Notes: generated by a model not told the origin, from the sequence alone. Counted from the first letter of the stretch, positions 8,258-18,660 are shown. The stretch is DNA of 59,951 bases from Candidatus Kuenenia stuttgartensis (GCA_945860915.1 CAMARR010000013.1:1-59951), one strand, 5' to 3'. Made by a program: numbers and translations.

Positions 8258-9770
8258 CCGCGTCGTGCTAGCCGCAATCCTGTTACTTGCACTCATCGTG
8301 CGCCTTCCGGGGTTCGGTTGGGGAGATGACTTTCCGGGTGGGTTCCGCGGCCACCATGTCGACGAATGGACCCACGTCGTTCTCGCGGGGACTCTCATTG
8401 ATCCAAAGATCCCTCCCCGTTGGCATCCACAGCCGTATCCCAAAGGACTCGCCGCGCATGTAGCTGTTCCGTTTCTAATTCAACGAGCCGCAACTGGCAG
8501 ACTCTTTGGCGCAGCACTCCCGTCCGACGAGGCACTTATCAAGACCGCCCGTGCCATCTCCATTGCATACGGAGTTCTCGCCGTCGGTGCCCTTTGGTGG
8601 ATCGCCCGACGCGTATGCACAGACCCTCGTTCCGCCCACTTTGCTGGAGCATGTCTAGCGCTCGCCCCGCTCGCAGTGACGCAAAGTCACTTTGGTCTGG
8701 CGGACGCGCCCGCACTCTTCTGGACATTGGCAGCGGGCGCGTGTCTCATCGCTGATCTAAGTGACTCGCGACGGCATGCTCTCGGCGCCGCTGGTTTCTC
8801 CGTAGGAATGGCCGTGGGACTTAAATTGACGCTTTGGCTTGGTCCAGCCCTTGCAATCGCTGTGATTTCACGTCCCCACCGAATCGCCCGAAGCGTGACT
8901 GCCATTTTGCTAACCATCGCAGGATTCGCAACGTGCACATTCCTGTCGATGTCGCCATTCGACGTCGTGAAGTGCTTCACTGGAAACTCGGTTGTACCCC
9001 CGGACGCACTCCGCGCGTCGGATTTCCCGCTGCTCTACGCGATTGAGCTACTCCCCTCCTTCGGAGCACTCACTCTTGTCATCGCGACTTTCGGGGCGTC
9101 ATCCGCACTCTCTAAATCGCGGGACGCGTATGCCATCGCTGTCGCACTCGTTGTTCCTGCAATTCTACATTTGGCCGTCGGCCTCCCGAAGTTCGCCCCG
9201 TTTCCGCGCCACCTTCTCCCGCTGTTCCCGCTACTCGCCCTGGCATTCGGCGTAGGTGCTACGCGCGCGAGATGGTCGACCATCGTCGCCGTCATCGCCC
9301 TCGCCTATCTCGCGTACGCCTCAATTGGAACTGAACGACGTTTCGACCACGACCCGAGAACCAAGGTTCGCGAATTCCTGCGAACTCGCGTCGATCCGGG
9401 GTCTCGCGTGGCGTGGTCAGCCTATGAGGCTGAGATAGGCGCCGACGGCTTCATCGCCAGCGCATTCCCAGATGGAAGCGCGCCGGATGTCATCGTGGCG
9501 GAGGCCTACCGCGTCAACCATTGGCTGTCCGGAACCAAGTTGCGCGATAGTCGACCGACCGACCACCGACAGGTCTTTGACGGCCAGTCCGCGTTGCACT
9601 TGACTGCATGGCAACAGCTGTTCGACGCCAAGCACCAACCTAGCTACCGCGTCGCCGAAACGTACACGGTACCGCGTCCCATGCTTGAAGATCGCATTGC
9701 CGATCAGATCCTCGGCGACCGTTCGCGTACTTACGTCGGCGACATCACGATCTTTGTCAAGAACCGGTGA
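8250..9770 (+). CDS. Multi-pass membrane glycosyltransferase, GT-C / PMT-like
   Basis: 506 residues with about ten hydrophobic segments. The first extracytoplasmic loop holds an acidic motif (HHVDEWTHV, about residues 32-40), which corresponds in position to the catalytic D/E of GT39/GT83-type enzymes that use lipid-linked sugars. The C-terminal 150 residues form a soluble domain. As the third gene in the GT2-DUF2304 module, it is the likely transferase that uses the polyprenyl-phosphate sugar. The acceptor (protein, lipid A or wall polymer) is not evident. Its 3' end overlaps the convergent panC by 14 bases. Confidence 0.8.
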   Translation: MRDRVVLAAILLLALIVRLPGFGWGDDFPGGFRGHHVDEWTHVVLAGTLIDPKIPPRWHPQPYPKGLAAHVAVPFLIQRAATGRLFGAALPSDEALIKTARAISIAYGVLAVGALWWIARRVCTDPRSAHFAGACLALAPLAVTQSHFGLADAPALFWTLAAGACLIADLSDSRRHALGAAGFSVGMAVGLKLTLWLGPALAIAVISRPHRIARSVTAILLTIAGFATCTFLSMSPFDVVKCFTGNSVVPPDALRASDFPLLYAIELLPSFGALTLVIATFGASSALSKSRDAYAIAVALVVPAILHLAVGLPKFAPFPRHLLPLFPLLALAFGVGATRARWSTIVAVIALAYLAYASIGTERRFDHDPRTKVREFLRTRVDPGSRVAWSAYEAEIGADGFIASAFPDGSAPDVIVAEAYRVNHWLSGTKLRDSRPTDHRQVFDGQSALHLTAWQQLFDAKHQPSYRVAETYTVPRPMLEDRIADQILGDRSRTYVGDITIFVKNR

Positions 9771-10635
9771 GCGGCACGTTGTCGATGAGGCGCGTCGAGC
9801 CGAGATAAGCGGCGACCGCGACGGTATCCGTGCGGAGCGCAATCGCGTTGCCTAGAACGCGCGGCGTACATGTCTCCGAATCGACGACTTGCAAGTATTG
9901 GATCCGAAATGCCGAAGCGGCGTCAAGAACCAAGCGGCCGTGTGCCTCAAGAACGTCTACGCGATGCTCTCCCGCCGCGAACTTAGCGACCACCGCGTCA
10001 AGCGCGCGTTTGATTGTCGGAGCAACTGTGCGCTCTTCCGGCGTGAGGTAACGATTTCGACTCGACAGTGCGAGTCCATCTGGCTCCCGAACCGTTGCAC
10101 ACGCTCTCACCTCCAATTCGAGATCCAAATCAAGGTGGCGCACCATACGCGTGATGGCGACCACTTGCTGAAAGTCTTTACGCCCGAGATAAAGCACATG
10201 CGGGGCAACCTGCGCGATCAGCTTTGCCACAACCGTTAGGACGCCGGTGAAATGGCCAGGTCGGAACTCGCCACAGAGGTACTTGGGTGCCACCTCTTGA
10301 ACAACATGAGTGTCAGCGCCCGATGGGTACATCTCCTCGACCTGAGGCAGGTAGACAGCATGGCATCCGACGGAGTCGAGCATCCGCGAATCAACGTCCA
10401 ACGTACGCGGGTACCGCGTGAAGTCTTCGTTGGGGCCAAATTGAAGCGGGTTCACAAAAATGCTCGCGACCACGCGATCGTTCTCGCGGAGCGCCTGTCG
10501 TACTAGTTCTAGATGGCCCTCATGGAGGGCACCCATGGTAGGAACAAAGCCCACCCTGAGTCCCGCGCGCTTCCACACCGACACCTTTTCGTGGACGTCG
10601 CGCCGGCCTTCAACAGTGAGCATCCGCGAAGGCAT
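9757..10635 (-). CDS. panC: Pantothenate synthetase
   Basis: 292 residues. It condenses pantoate and beta-alanine with ATP to give pantothenate. The adenylation motif PTMGALHEGHLELVR, then ASIFVNPLQFGPNEDF, the YLGRKDFQQ segment and SSRNRYL are all in place. It is the last gene of the minus-strand run psd-pssA-folK-panC, three bases after folK. A second Met four codons in (MLTVEG) could also be the start. The 3' end runs 14 bases into the convergent glycosyltransferase gene, so no terminator can sit between them. Confidence 0.94.
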   Translation of the reverse strand: MPSRMLTVEGRRDVHEKVSVWKRAGLRVGFVPTMGALHEGHLELVRQALRENDRVVASIFVNPLQFGPNEDFTRYPRTLDVDSRMLDSVGCHAVYLPQVEEMYPSGADTHVVQEVAPKYLCGEFRPGHFTGVLTVVAKLIAQVAPHVLYLGRKDFQQVVAITRMVRHLDLDLELEVRACATVREPDGLALSSRNRYLTPEERTVAPTIKRALDAVVAKFAAGEHRVDVLEAHGRLVLDAASAFRIQYLQVVDSETCTPRVLGNAIALRTDTVAVAAYLGSTRLIDNVPLTGS

Positions 10636-10638
10636 CGT

Positions 10639-11169
10639 CTACAGCCATCGCTTCGGAGGGGCAAACACCGTCACACCTGCGGCGTCGCCGAGAGAATCGC
10701 AGAGTTGCGCGAAGGTCCGTCCGTCGCCGGGAATAACCCAATCGTTGGCGATTTCCGCCGCGGGGACCAGGACGAATGCGCGGTTCTCAAGCCTTGGATG
10801 CGGCAGGGTGGGGTCCGGCGCAGAGCGCACCCGCTCGCCGACTAGAACAAGGTCGATATCGAGAGTCCGAGGACCGTTCGGGACATCTCGGACGCGGCCA
10901 GCAGCCTGTTCGATTTGCAAACATGCTGCGAGCAAATCTTCGGCATCAAGCGCAACATCGAACCAGGCTACCCCGTTGAGAAAAGGCCCCTGATTGGGCC
11001 CACCGATGGGGGCAGTCTCATAGACGGACGATGCGGCGCGCCATGTGACACCTGGCAGCGCGGCAACCTGCCTGATTCCGAAGCGAAGCCAGCCCATTCG
11101 ATTTCCCAAATTCGAACCGAACGCGATCAATGCTCGCTGAGGTGCCCATCGGCGTGTGCGGCGATCCAT
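10639..11169 (-). CDS. folK: 6-hydroxymethyl-7,8-dihydropterin pyrophosphokinase (HPPK)
   Basis: 176 residues, folate pathway. Family signatures appear in order: FGSNLGNR near the N-terminus, SSVYETAPIG, GPFLNGV, then RTLDIDLVLVG, the metal-binding HPPK signature, and LPHPRLENRAFVL. It starts three bases after the pssA stop and is followed after three bases by panC, so it is co-transcribed with phospholipid and pantothenate genes. The first ten residues before ALIAFG are longer than in E. coli FolK. Confidence 0.94.
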   Translation of the reverse strand: MDRRTRRWAPQRALIAFGSNLGNRMGWLRFGIRQVAALPGVTWRAASSVYETAPIGGPNQGPFLNGVAWFDVALDAEDLLAACLQIEQAAGRVRDVPNGPRTLDIDLVLVGERVRSAPDPTLPHPRLENRAFVLVPAAEIANDWVIPGDGRTFAQLCDSLGDAAGVTVFAPPKRWL

Positions 11170-11171
11170 CT

Positions 11172-12005
11172 CTAGATGACCTCGTCGTCTGCATCTTCCG
11201 GACTTGCTCTACGACTCGATTCGAGTCCGGGAGATGGGCGGCGCCACTTGGACTTAAGCCAACCAATCGGACCTGACGCAACATACAAGACCATGACGCA
11301 AGGCAGCAGGATATCGGCGCGCGAGAACACGAGCGCTCCGATAAAGACCAACAAGACGAGGAATCCGAACGTCTTGCGTCCACCAAAGAGCGCGTTGGTC
11401 GCGTGAACGTAGCGGAATCGGCTCGTCATTAAGAACCCGATGGCCGGCACAAGGAACGGCATCGCCGCACCGACCCAAGACTTTGCGCTCTCGTTGTCCA
11501 GCGAGATATTGAGGTAACCGAGCGCCAGCACGCAGGCGGCCGCCGCAGGCGACGGAAGCCCCTTGAAGTACTTGTGGTGCTCCTCGCCGACGTCCGTCTC
11601 GACGTTAAAACGCGCCAATCGGAGGGCAGCGCATGCGACATACACCACCGCAAGAACCAACGCAATCTTCGGACTCACAACGCCAGAGGTCTCTGCCATC
11701 ACCTTGAAAAGAAGGGCGGGAGCAGCTCCGAATGAGATGACGTCGGAGAGTGAATCGATCTGTGCACCAAAGTCACTAGCGGCGCCAACCATGCGTGCAA
11801 TCTTGCCGTCCAACGCATCGAAAATCATGGCGAGGAGAACGCACCACATTGCCTTCTGGTACAGGCTAATGCGCACCGGATCGGTATTCCCGAGGTGATT
11901 TGAATCCGTTAGGTAGGCAATCGCCAAGAACCCGCAAAAAAGATTCCCTAACGTGATAAGCGTAGGCAGCATCTCGACCGGCTTCATGCGTCGCGCAGCG
12001 TTCAA
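11172..12005 (-). CDS. pssA: CDP-diacylglycerol-serine O-phosphatidyltransferase
   Basis: 277 residues, membrane-embedded. It makes phosphatidylserine from CDP-diacylglycerol and serine. The CDP-alcohol phosphotransferase signature D..DG..AR........G...D...D is complete (from DALDGKIARM to IDSLSD). About seven hydrophobic segments follow the PssA pattern, including LARFNVE. The C-terminal 30 residues are hydrophilic and Arg/Ser-rich. It overlaps the psd stop by four bases (ATGA), so synthesis and decarboxylation of phosphatidylserine are coupled, giving phosphatidylethanolamine. Confidence 0.93.
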   Translation of the reverse strand: MNAARRMKPVEMLPTLITLGNLFCGFLAIAYLTDSNHLGNTDPVRISLYQKAMWCVLLAMIFDALDGKIARMVGAASDFGAQIDSLSDVISFGAAPALLFKVMAETSGVVSPKIALVLAVVYVACAALRLARFNVETDVGEEHHKYFKGLPSPAAAACVLALGYLNISLDNESAKSWVGAAMPFLVPAIGFLMTSRFRYVHATNALFGGRKTFGFLVLLVFIGALVFSRADILLPCVMVLYVASGPIGWLKSKWRRPSPGLESSRRASPEDADDEVI

Positions 12006-12679
12006 CGTTTGGCCTCGGGTGCAACGCGACCTAGGACGGTGATGCCGCCCTTTACTTTGTCACCAACTCGAACGTTGATCTCGGCCCAGCGGCCAGCCGG
12101 CAAATACACTTCCGTTCGGGAACCAAATCGGATCATCCCGTAGCGTTCTCCTTTAGTCAACACCTGCCCCTTGGTCACGGGACAGAGGATGCGGCGGGCG
12201 ATCAACCCCGCAAGTTGGCGAACTAGCACCCGCACTTTGCCGGACGATCCGGTGTCGGCCATCATTCCGAGATCCACAGCTTCGTTCTCATCTGCGCAGC
12301 GAAGGTCGCGCGCGTCGAGGTACGCACCCGGGCGATGCTCGCAGTGTTCCACCACTCCGCGCAGCGGAACGCGGTTTACATGGACGTCGAAGACCGAGAG
12401 GAAGATCCCGACGCGTTCGGCTGGCCCCCCGATGTAGGGGCAACGAGCGATCTTGGTGATGTCCGTGACGGTGCCGTCGGCAGGGCTAACCACGACGTCG
12501 TCACCGCCAGGAATGGCTCGCTCTGGGTCCCGGAAGAAGTTCAGAATGAACGCGAGTCCGCAAAGCGGCAAAATGCCAACCCATGGCACTGAGTTGAAGC
12601 ATAGAACCGCGGCGGTCGTGAAGAACCCGCAAAAGAGGATGATCTCCGGGATTGCGTAGCGGGTAAGCGGTATGCGCAT
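12002..12679 (-). CDS. psd: Phosphatidylserine decarboxylase, short type
   Basis: 225 residues from the chosen ATG. It decarboxylates phosphatidylserine to phosphatidylethanolamine with a pyruvoyl group made by self-cleavage at a Gly-Ser bond, here in IRFGSRTEVYLP near residue 192. VSPADGTVTDI supplies the conserved acidic site. The N-terminus holds two membrane segments. The open frame extends 34 codons upstream, but ATG 12679 has an AGGAG at good distance and starts directly before the first membrane segment, so it is preferred. It is the first gene of the minus-strand run to panC. Confidence 0.9.
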   Translation of the reverse strand: MRIPLTRYAIPEIILFCGFFTTAAVLCFNSVPWVGILPLCGLAFILNFFRDPERAIPGGDDVVVSPADGTVTDITKIARCPYIGGPAERVGIFLSVFDVHVNRVPLRGVVEHCEHRPGAYLDARDLRCADENEAVDLGMMADTGSSGKVRVLVRQLAGLIARRILCPVTKGQVLTKGERYGMIRFGSRTEVYLPAGRWAEINVRVGDKVKGGITVLGRVAPEAKR

Positions 12680-12690
12680 GGGAGAAATTG

Positions 12691-12695
12691 CTCCT
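12691..12695 (-). promoter_or_regulatory. Ribosome-binding site that decides the psd start
   Basis: AGGAG on the minus strand lies 11 bases before the ATG at 12679. The upstream in-frame start near 12781 has no comparable site and would add a Pro/Gly/Ser-rich segment foreign to Psd. Confidence 0.5.
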
Positions 12696-12726
12696 TCGGT
12701 ACCCCAAACGGAGCGGGGGACGCTAA

Positions 12727-14070
<1,344 letters not shown>

Positions 14071-14085
14071 ATCCTGCACCTGATG

Positions 14086-14091
14086 TAAGAT
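14086..14091 (+). promoter_or_regulatory. TAAGAT box directly before the FtsB-like gene
   Basis: TAAGAT resembles a -10 element and ends seven bases before the ATG at 14099, so a transcript from it would have almost no leader. No convincing -35 or Shine-Dalgarno is present. Similar boxes lie 6 to 9 bases before several other genes (see findings). Confidence 0.3.
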
Positions 14092-14098
14092 CTGCCCC

Positions 14099-14440
14099 AT
14101 GACCGAGGCGACGACGCAGCTAAGTGACCGCACGCAAGACCGCGACGAGGCTCCCCTCGTTTTGGTGTTGATCGCATTGTTAGCTCTCGGGCTGATCGTT
14201 GCCGTCGGAGTGGTTTACCCGGCGAATTCCGAATATCGCCGGATGAAGGACCTCGAGTCGCGTCTCCTCGCTGAAAGAGGGGACGCGCTCAAAGAGCAGG
14301 CGCGACTCCAGACCCTCGCTCGCGAATTGCAGAAGAACCCAGAGGTGGTTCGTCGGCAGCTCCAAGCACAGGGATATGGCCCTCCGGGCGCCGAGATCAT
14401 CAAACCGGCAAGTCGCCCAGCGTCGCGCGAGTCTAAGTAA
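14099..14440 (+). CDS. FtsB/DivIC-like septum formation initiator
   Basis: 113 residues: a charged cytoplasmic N-terminus, one membrane segment (about residues 20-41), then a coiled coil (SEYRRMKDLESRLLAERGDAL) and a Pro/Ser-rich tail. This is the layout of FtsB/DivIC division proteins, and the position right after eno is typical for ftsB. Sequence identity in this family is low, so the call rests on topology and context. Confidence 0.7.
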   Translation: MTEATTQLSDRTQDRDEAPLVLVLIALLALGLIVAVGVVYPANSEYRRMKDLESRLLAERGDALKEQARLQTLARELQKNPEVVRRQLQAQGYGPPGAEIIKPASRPASRESK

Positions 14441-14530
14441 CGCGTTCTGTGATCGCGGAATGCACGTCGACTCGTGCACCCGCGCCTCCACGTCGGCGAA
14501 TTTCGCCGCCCTGCGCTACAGTTACGCGCG

Positions 14531-16099
14531 ATGAGTTCCACTCCGACGCCCCGCATGCCGCGGCAGATTCCGTTCATCATCGCGAACGAGGGCTGCGAAC
14601 GGTTCAGCTTCTACGGGATGCGCAACATCCTGACGGTTTTCCTTGCCTCGACGTTCTTCGCGACGTTGCCCGCGGCCGACGCGCAGAGCGAGGCCAAGGA
14701 GATCTTTCACGTCTTCGTCGCGGGGGTGTACTTCTTCCCGCTGCTCGGCGGTTGGATTTCGGACCGTTTCTTCGGCAAGTACCTGACGATCCTTTGGGTG
14801 TCGCTGGTGTACTGCATCGGGCACGCACTCCTCGCCATCTACGAGAACGAACCAAACGGCTTCTACGCCGGGCTTTTCTTGATCGCACTCGGTTCGGGTG
14901 GCATCAAGCCGCTCGTGTCGACATTCATGGGCGATCAGTTCGATCAATCGAACAAGCACCTCGCCAAGGTCGCATTCGACGCGTTCTATTGGATCATCAA
15001 CTTCGGGTCGTTCTTCGCGTCGCTGTTCATGCCCAAGCTGCTTCAGGGAGCGGGGCCGGCGAAATGGTGGGGTTGGCCGGCGGCCTCGGTCGCGTTCGGC
15101 ATCCCCGGCGTGTTGATGTTGGTCGCCACGGTGTTCTTCTGGGCCGGTCGGAAGCGCTATGTGAAAGTCCCTCCGGCGCCTCCGGATCCGCATTCCTTTT
15201 CGAACGTCATCCGGACGGCGCTCACCCCGCGCGATGGCGTAACGCCGGGTCTCGCGCTCGCGATCACGGGCTGCGTTCTCGCGCTGGCGTCCGTGGCCAT
15301 GGTTTGGGTCCTCGGTTGGAAACTCGTGATCGCGCTGTGCCTCGCGCTCGTCTTGGCTCTATTCGGCGTAGGACTCGGAACGTGGATGGAATTGGAGCAC
15401 GCGCGCGGTAAGCACCCGGACTCGGCTGTAGACGGCGTGCGCTCCGTGCTGCGGGTGCTGGTGATCTTCGCGTTGGTCACGCCGTTCTGGTCGCTTTTTG
15501 ACCAAAAGGCCTCGACGTGGATCTTCCAGGCCGACGTTATGACTAAGCCTTCGTGGTTCAGCCCGGCGCAGATGCAAGCGCTCAACCCGGCGCTTGTGAT
15601 GTTGATCATTCCGTTCAACAACTTGCTTGTCTATCCATGGCTGCGTCGGCGGGGCAAAGAGCCGAGTCAACTCGGTCGCATGACACTCGGTATGGCCCTT
15701 GCGGGCGCGTCGTGGATCGCCGTAGGCGCGATGCAGCTGATGATCGACGACGGCGAAGCGATCTCGATCGCTTGGCAGGTTCTCCCGTATGTCCTGCTCA
15801 CGGCGGGCGAAGTGCTGTTGTCCGCGACGGGCCTCGAGTTCGCGTACAGCCAAGCGCCGGCCTCGATGAAGGGCGTAATCATGAGTTTCTGGAGTTTGGC
15901 CGTCACGGTCGGCAACCTATGGGTGCTGATCGTCAACGTCGGCGTGAAAAACGACACAGTGCTCGGAGCCATCGAGAGATCGGGCATGAGCTCCATTGCG
16001 TTCCAAATGTTCTTCTTCGCTGCCTTTGCACTGCTAACGGCGCTGGCGTTCCATCTGGTGGCCAAGCGTTACCGCGTGGTGGATAACTACCGGCACTAG
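14531..16099 (+). CDS. POT/PTR-family proton-dependent oligopeptide transporter
   Basis: 522 residues with about 12 to 14 membrane segments. The N-terminus carries the proton-binding ExxER motif in NEGCERFSFYGMR, and DQFDQSNK corresponds to the second PTR signature. It would import di- and tripeptides with protons. ATG 14531 is chosen over an upstream in-frame ATG at 14474 because MSSTPTPRMPRQIPF leads straight into the first helix. The gene looks richer in CTG, GTG and GCG codons than its neighbours and shows long shadow frames, which may mean different base composition or acquisition. Confidence 0.93.
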   Translation: MSSTPTPRMPRQIPFIIANEGCERFSFYGMRNILTVFLASTFFATLPAADAQSEAKEIFHVFVAGVYFFPLLGGWISDRFFGKYLTILWVSLVYCIGHALLAIYENEPNGFYAGLFLIALGSGGIKPLVSTFMGDQFDQSNKHLAKVAFDAFYWIINFGSFFASLFMPKLLQGAGPAKWWGWPAASVAFGIPGVLMLVATVFFWAGRKRYVKVPPAPPDPHSFSNVIRTALTPRDGVTPGLALAITGCVLALASVAMVWVLGWKLVIALCLALVLALFGVGLGTWMELEHARGKHPDSAVDGVRSVLRVLVIFALVTPFWSLFDQKASTWIFQADVMTKPSWFSPAQMQALNPALVMLIIPFNNLLVYPWLRRRGKEPSQLGRMTLGMALAGASWIAVGAMQLMIDDGEAISIAWQVLPYVLLTAGEVLLSATGLEFAYSQAPASMKGVIMSFWSLAVTVGNLWVLIVNVGVKNDTVLGAIERSGMSSIAFQMFFFAAFALLTALAFHLVAKRYRVVDNYRH

Positions 16100-16107
16100 C
16101 TAGCGGT

Positions 16108-16138
16108 CGATTCGCGCCGCGCGTCTTCGCGCGAGTCG
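16108..16138 (+). terminator. Hairpin after the POT transporter gene
   Basis: CGATTCGCGC (16108-16117) pairs with GCGCGAGTCG (16129-16138), ten pairs with one G-U and an 11-base loop, nine bases after the transporter stop. No T-tract follows, so it may only stabilise the transcript end or assist factor-dependent termination. Confidence 0.35.
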
Positions 16139-16358
16139 AAACAGCGGATCGTTACATTCTGGACTGCAGGATCGCCGCCCCAAATCACCGATATTTCGGT
16201 GATTTCACATGATTCCACCAACCCCACAGAATCTTGGCGGTGTTTTTGCGAGGAGTTTTCAGTTTTCGTGCCCGTTTCGAGGATACTGGCTGAAGGAAAT
16301 CAAGACCTTGCCGTAGGGAAGCCGATAAAGAGCTTCGGACGGACAGGAAATAGAAAGT

Positions 16359-16559
16359 ATGTCAATCATAGAGATCGAGGTCCGGGGGACCTCGACACAC
16401 GGTTTCGAAGATGCCCGGCGACAAGCTGCTGAAACAGCTCGCACAACATGCGCCACCGCAGTCGATATCGACGAGGTGAGCAAGTTCGTAGCGATTGATG
16501 CTGATCAGCGCCGTTACGGTGTCACGCTTAAGGTGACCTGCCTCCAGCCATCCGGCTGA
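16359..16559 (+). CDS. Dodecin-like small protein lacking the flavin-stacking Trp
   Basis: 66 residues. The pattern IEIEVRGTS, a helix (FEDARRQAAETAR), EVSKFVAID and a final YGVTLKVTC strand matches the dodecin beta-alpha-beta-beta fold, a dodecameric flavin-storage protein. Aligned to mycobacterial dodecin, the flavin-sandwiching Trp of LDWFEVQ is replaced by Ile (VDIDEVSK), so flavin binding is doubtful. The ATG follows AGGAAATAGAAAGT. It stands alone between the transporter and the MoxR operon. Confidence 0.75.
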   Translation: MSIIEIEVRGTSTHGFEDARRQAAETARTTCATAVDIDEVSKFVAIDADQRRYGVTLKVTCLQPSG

Positions 16560-16610
16560 AACAGGATTCATCCTTCGTTGAGGGCTCCCCCCGGGTGCAC
16601 CTCGCAATGA

Positions 16611-16641
16611 GGGCCGCTTCGCCGATTAGGTGGGGCGGCCC
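16611..16641 (+). terminator. Inverted repeat between dodecin and the MoxR operon
   Basis: GGGCCGC (16611-16617) and GCGGCCC (16635-16641) form a seven-pair GC stem with a 17-base loop, followed by GGTTCGTTT. It could end the dodecin transcript or sit in the leader of the MoxR operon. The loop is long and the T-run short, so the call is weak. Confidence 0.3.
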
Positions 16642-16724
16642 GGTTCGTTTCCTGAGTTCGGAGCGGTTACTCCTATGTCCGCGTAGGTACGATGTTCGAC
16701 CCTTCGGCGACCTCGGGGAGTTCC

Positions 16725-17741
16725 ATGACTGAAACAGGCGATCTCGCAACCGTTCAACGGCTCGGGCAGGCATTCCGCGACCTCAAGTCGGAGATCGGAA
16801 AGGTCATTATTGGTCAGGACGAAGTCCTCGACCAGATCCTGATGGCCGTTTTCGCACGGGGACACTGCCTCTTGGAAGGCGTTCCTGGGCTCGCGAAGAC
16901 ACTCATGGTGTCGACCCTTTCGCGGACGTTGACGCTTTCATTTAAGCGCGTCCAATTCACCCCCGACTTGATGCCTAGCGACATCACCGGGACCGAGGTG
17001 ATTCAAGAAGACAAGGCAACCGGAAGTCGCACGTTCAAATTTGTCGAAGGCCCCGTCTTCGCCAATGTCGTGCTCGCCGACGAAATCAATCGAACGCCCC
17101 CGAAGACGCAGGCGGCCTTGCTCGAAGCGATGCAGGAGCGACAAGTCACGGTCGGCGGGAAGCGACATGACCTCCCCGATCCGTTTTTCGTGCTTGCAAC
17201 GCAGAACCCAATCGAGCAGGAGGGCACATACAACCTTCCCGAAGCGCAGCTCGACCGCTTCATGTTCCTCGTGAAGGTCGACTACCCGAGCGCCGACGAA
17301 GAACTGCGCATCGTCCAGTCAACAACTTCCGTAGCTGGAGCTCCCCCACGCGCCCTACTTTCGGGCGATGACATCAAGGAACTCCAAGACATGGTTCGCC
17401 GCGTCCCGGTTTCCGACCACGTCGTGAAGTACGCTGTGGAATTCGCTCGCCGCACGCGACGCGAATCACCCGACGCTCCGGACTTCGTCAAGCAAAATGT
17501 CGAATGGGGTGCGGGACCACGCGCGAGTCAGTATCTCGTCCTCGCTGCGAAAGCCCACGCCGTCCTTCACGGGCGCACATACGTTTCAGGCGCCGACATT
17601 CGCGCCATCGCGAAGCCGGTCCTCCGTCATCGTATTCTGCTTTCGTACAGCGCCCAGGCACAGAAGCGCGACTCCGATTGGATCATCGACCAGCTACTTG
17701 AGACGATCCCGCGCGCCGAAGCAGATCGCGCAGTCGGCTAA
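16725..17741 (+). CDS. MoxR-family AAA+ ATPase
   Basis: 338 residues. [15 protein letters not shown] and the Walker [27 protein letters not shown], the Walker [20 protein letters not shown] and [22 protein letters not shown] sensor segment are all classic MoxR. These ATPases act as chaperones for von Willebrand factor A proteins. The ATG at 16725 is preceded by GGGGAG; an in-frame ATG at 16692 has no such site. It is the first gene of the long plus-strand operon, four bases ahead of the DUF58 gene. Confidence 0.95.
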   Translation: MTETGDLATVQRLGQAFRDLKSEIGKVIIGQDEVLDQILMAVFARGHCLLEGVPGLAKTLMVSTLSRTLTLSFKRVQFTPDLMPSDITGTEVIQEDKATGSRTFKFVEGPVFANVVLADEINRTPPKTQAALLEAMQERQVTVGGKRHDLPDPFFVLATQNPIEQEGTYNLPEAQLDRFMFLVKVDYPSADEELRIVQSTTSVAGAPPRALLSGDDIKELQDMVRRVPVSDHVVKYAVEFARRTRRESPDAPDFVKQNVEWGAGPRASQYLVLAAKAHAVLHGRTYVSGADIRAIAKPVLRHRILLSYSAQAQKRDSDWIIDQLLETIPRAEADRAVG

Positions 17742-17745
17742 GGGC

Positions 17746-18660
17746 ATGCTTTCGCAGGGCGAAGTACTCGACCCGGAGATCCTTGATCGCGTCGCAGGCC
17801 TCGAGCTTGCAGCGCGCAAGGTTGTCGAAGGATTTGTGACGGGGCGACATGACTCTCCATTCAAAGGGTCATCTGTTGAATTCCGTCAACATCGCGAGTA
17901 CACAGCCGGCGACGACCTTCGACGCCTCGATTGGAAGGTTTTCGCAAAGAAGGATCGCTTCTACGTTCGCGAATACGAGGAGGAGACCAACGTCAAGACC
18001 TACCTCGTCGTGGACACCAGCCGAAGCATGGCCTATGCCCCCGCCTCGGGCGCTCGGCCGTCGAAACTGCGCTACGCAAAGCTCATCGCGGCCGCGCTCG
18101 CAAAGCTCGTGTCCGACGCCCGCGACCTCGTCGGGCTCGCGCTTTGGGCAAAGACAGATGCCCTCTTCCTGCCGCCAAAGAACGGCGACGGACATGTACA
18201 CGAAATTGCGTCGGCCCTCGCATCGGCGCAACCCGCTGATGCCGCAACAGGCACAGATCTTGGCGCGCTCTTCGAAGAACTTTCTGCCAAGGTCCGACAC
18301 CGATCGATCGTTGTCATTTTGTCGGATCTATTCGACGATCGTACGCGCGTGCTCGAGGGCATCGCTCGGGTCGCCCAACGCGGGCACGACGCCGTTGTCA
18401 TGCATGTCCTCGACCCGGATGAGCTCACGTTTCCATTCGATCGCATGACGCGATTCGAAGCACTCGAATCGGGGCCACTGCCCGTCACCGTTGACGCGCG
18501 CGCGCTTCGCGAAGCCTATCTCGCGGAGATGAACACCTTCACCACGGACGTACGCTCCCGCTGCCTTGCCGCGGGCGTCGACCACCTGCTTCTTGACACC
18601 TCACAGGACCCGGGAACCGCGTTGGCTTCGTACCTCGCGCGCCGGCTTATGACCCGCTGA
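17746..18660 (+). CDS. DUF58 domain protein (VWA-like)
   Basis: 304 residues. The DUF58 core FRQHREYTAGDDLRRLDWKV and FYVREYEEETN is followed by a VWA-like fold with the MIDAS start VVDTSRSM (DxSxS) and VVILSDLFD. It is the usual partner of MoxR. The longer open frame upstream lies inside moxR; ATG 17746 four bases after the moxR stop gives the family N-terminus. The stop overlaps the next ATG as TGATG. Confidence 0.92.
   Translation: MLSQGEVLDPEILDRVAGLELAARKVVEGFVTGRHDSPFKGSSVEFRQHREYTAGDDLRRLDWKVFAKKDRFYVREYEEETNVKTYLVVDTSRSMAYAPASGARPSKLRYAKLIAAALAKLVSDARDLVGLALWAKTDALFLPPKNGDGHVHEIASALASAQPADAATGTDLGALFEELSAKVRHRSIVVILSDLFDDRTRVLEGIARVAQRGHDAVVMHVLDPDELTFPFDRMTRFEALESGPLPVTVDARALREAYLAEMNTFTTDVRSRCLAAGVDHLLLDTSQDPGTALASYLARRLMTR

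Noticed and set aside
14449..15411. 320-residue frame inside the POT transporter gene
   Set aside because: It is an out-of-frame shadow. The overlapping frame has clear POT motifs and membrane segments.
16593..16607. 15-base match GGGTGCACCTCGCAA also at 46531-46545
   Set aside because: One such match is expected by chance in 60 kb, and the sites have no shared context.
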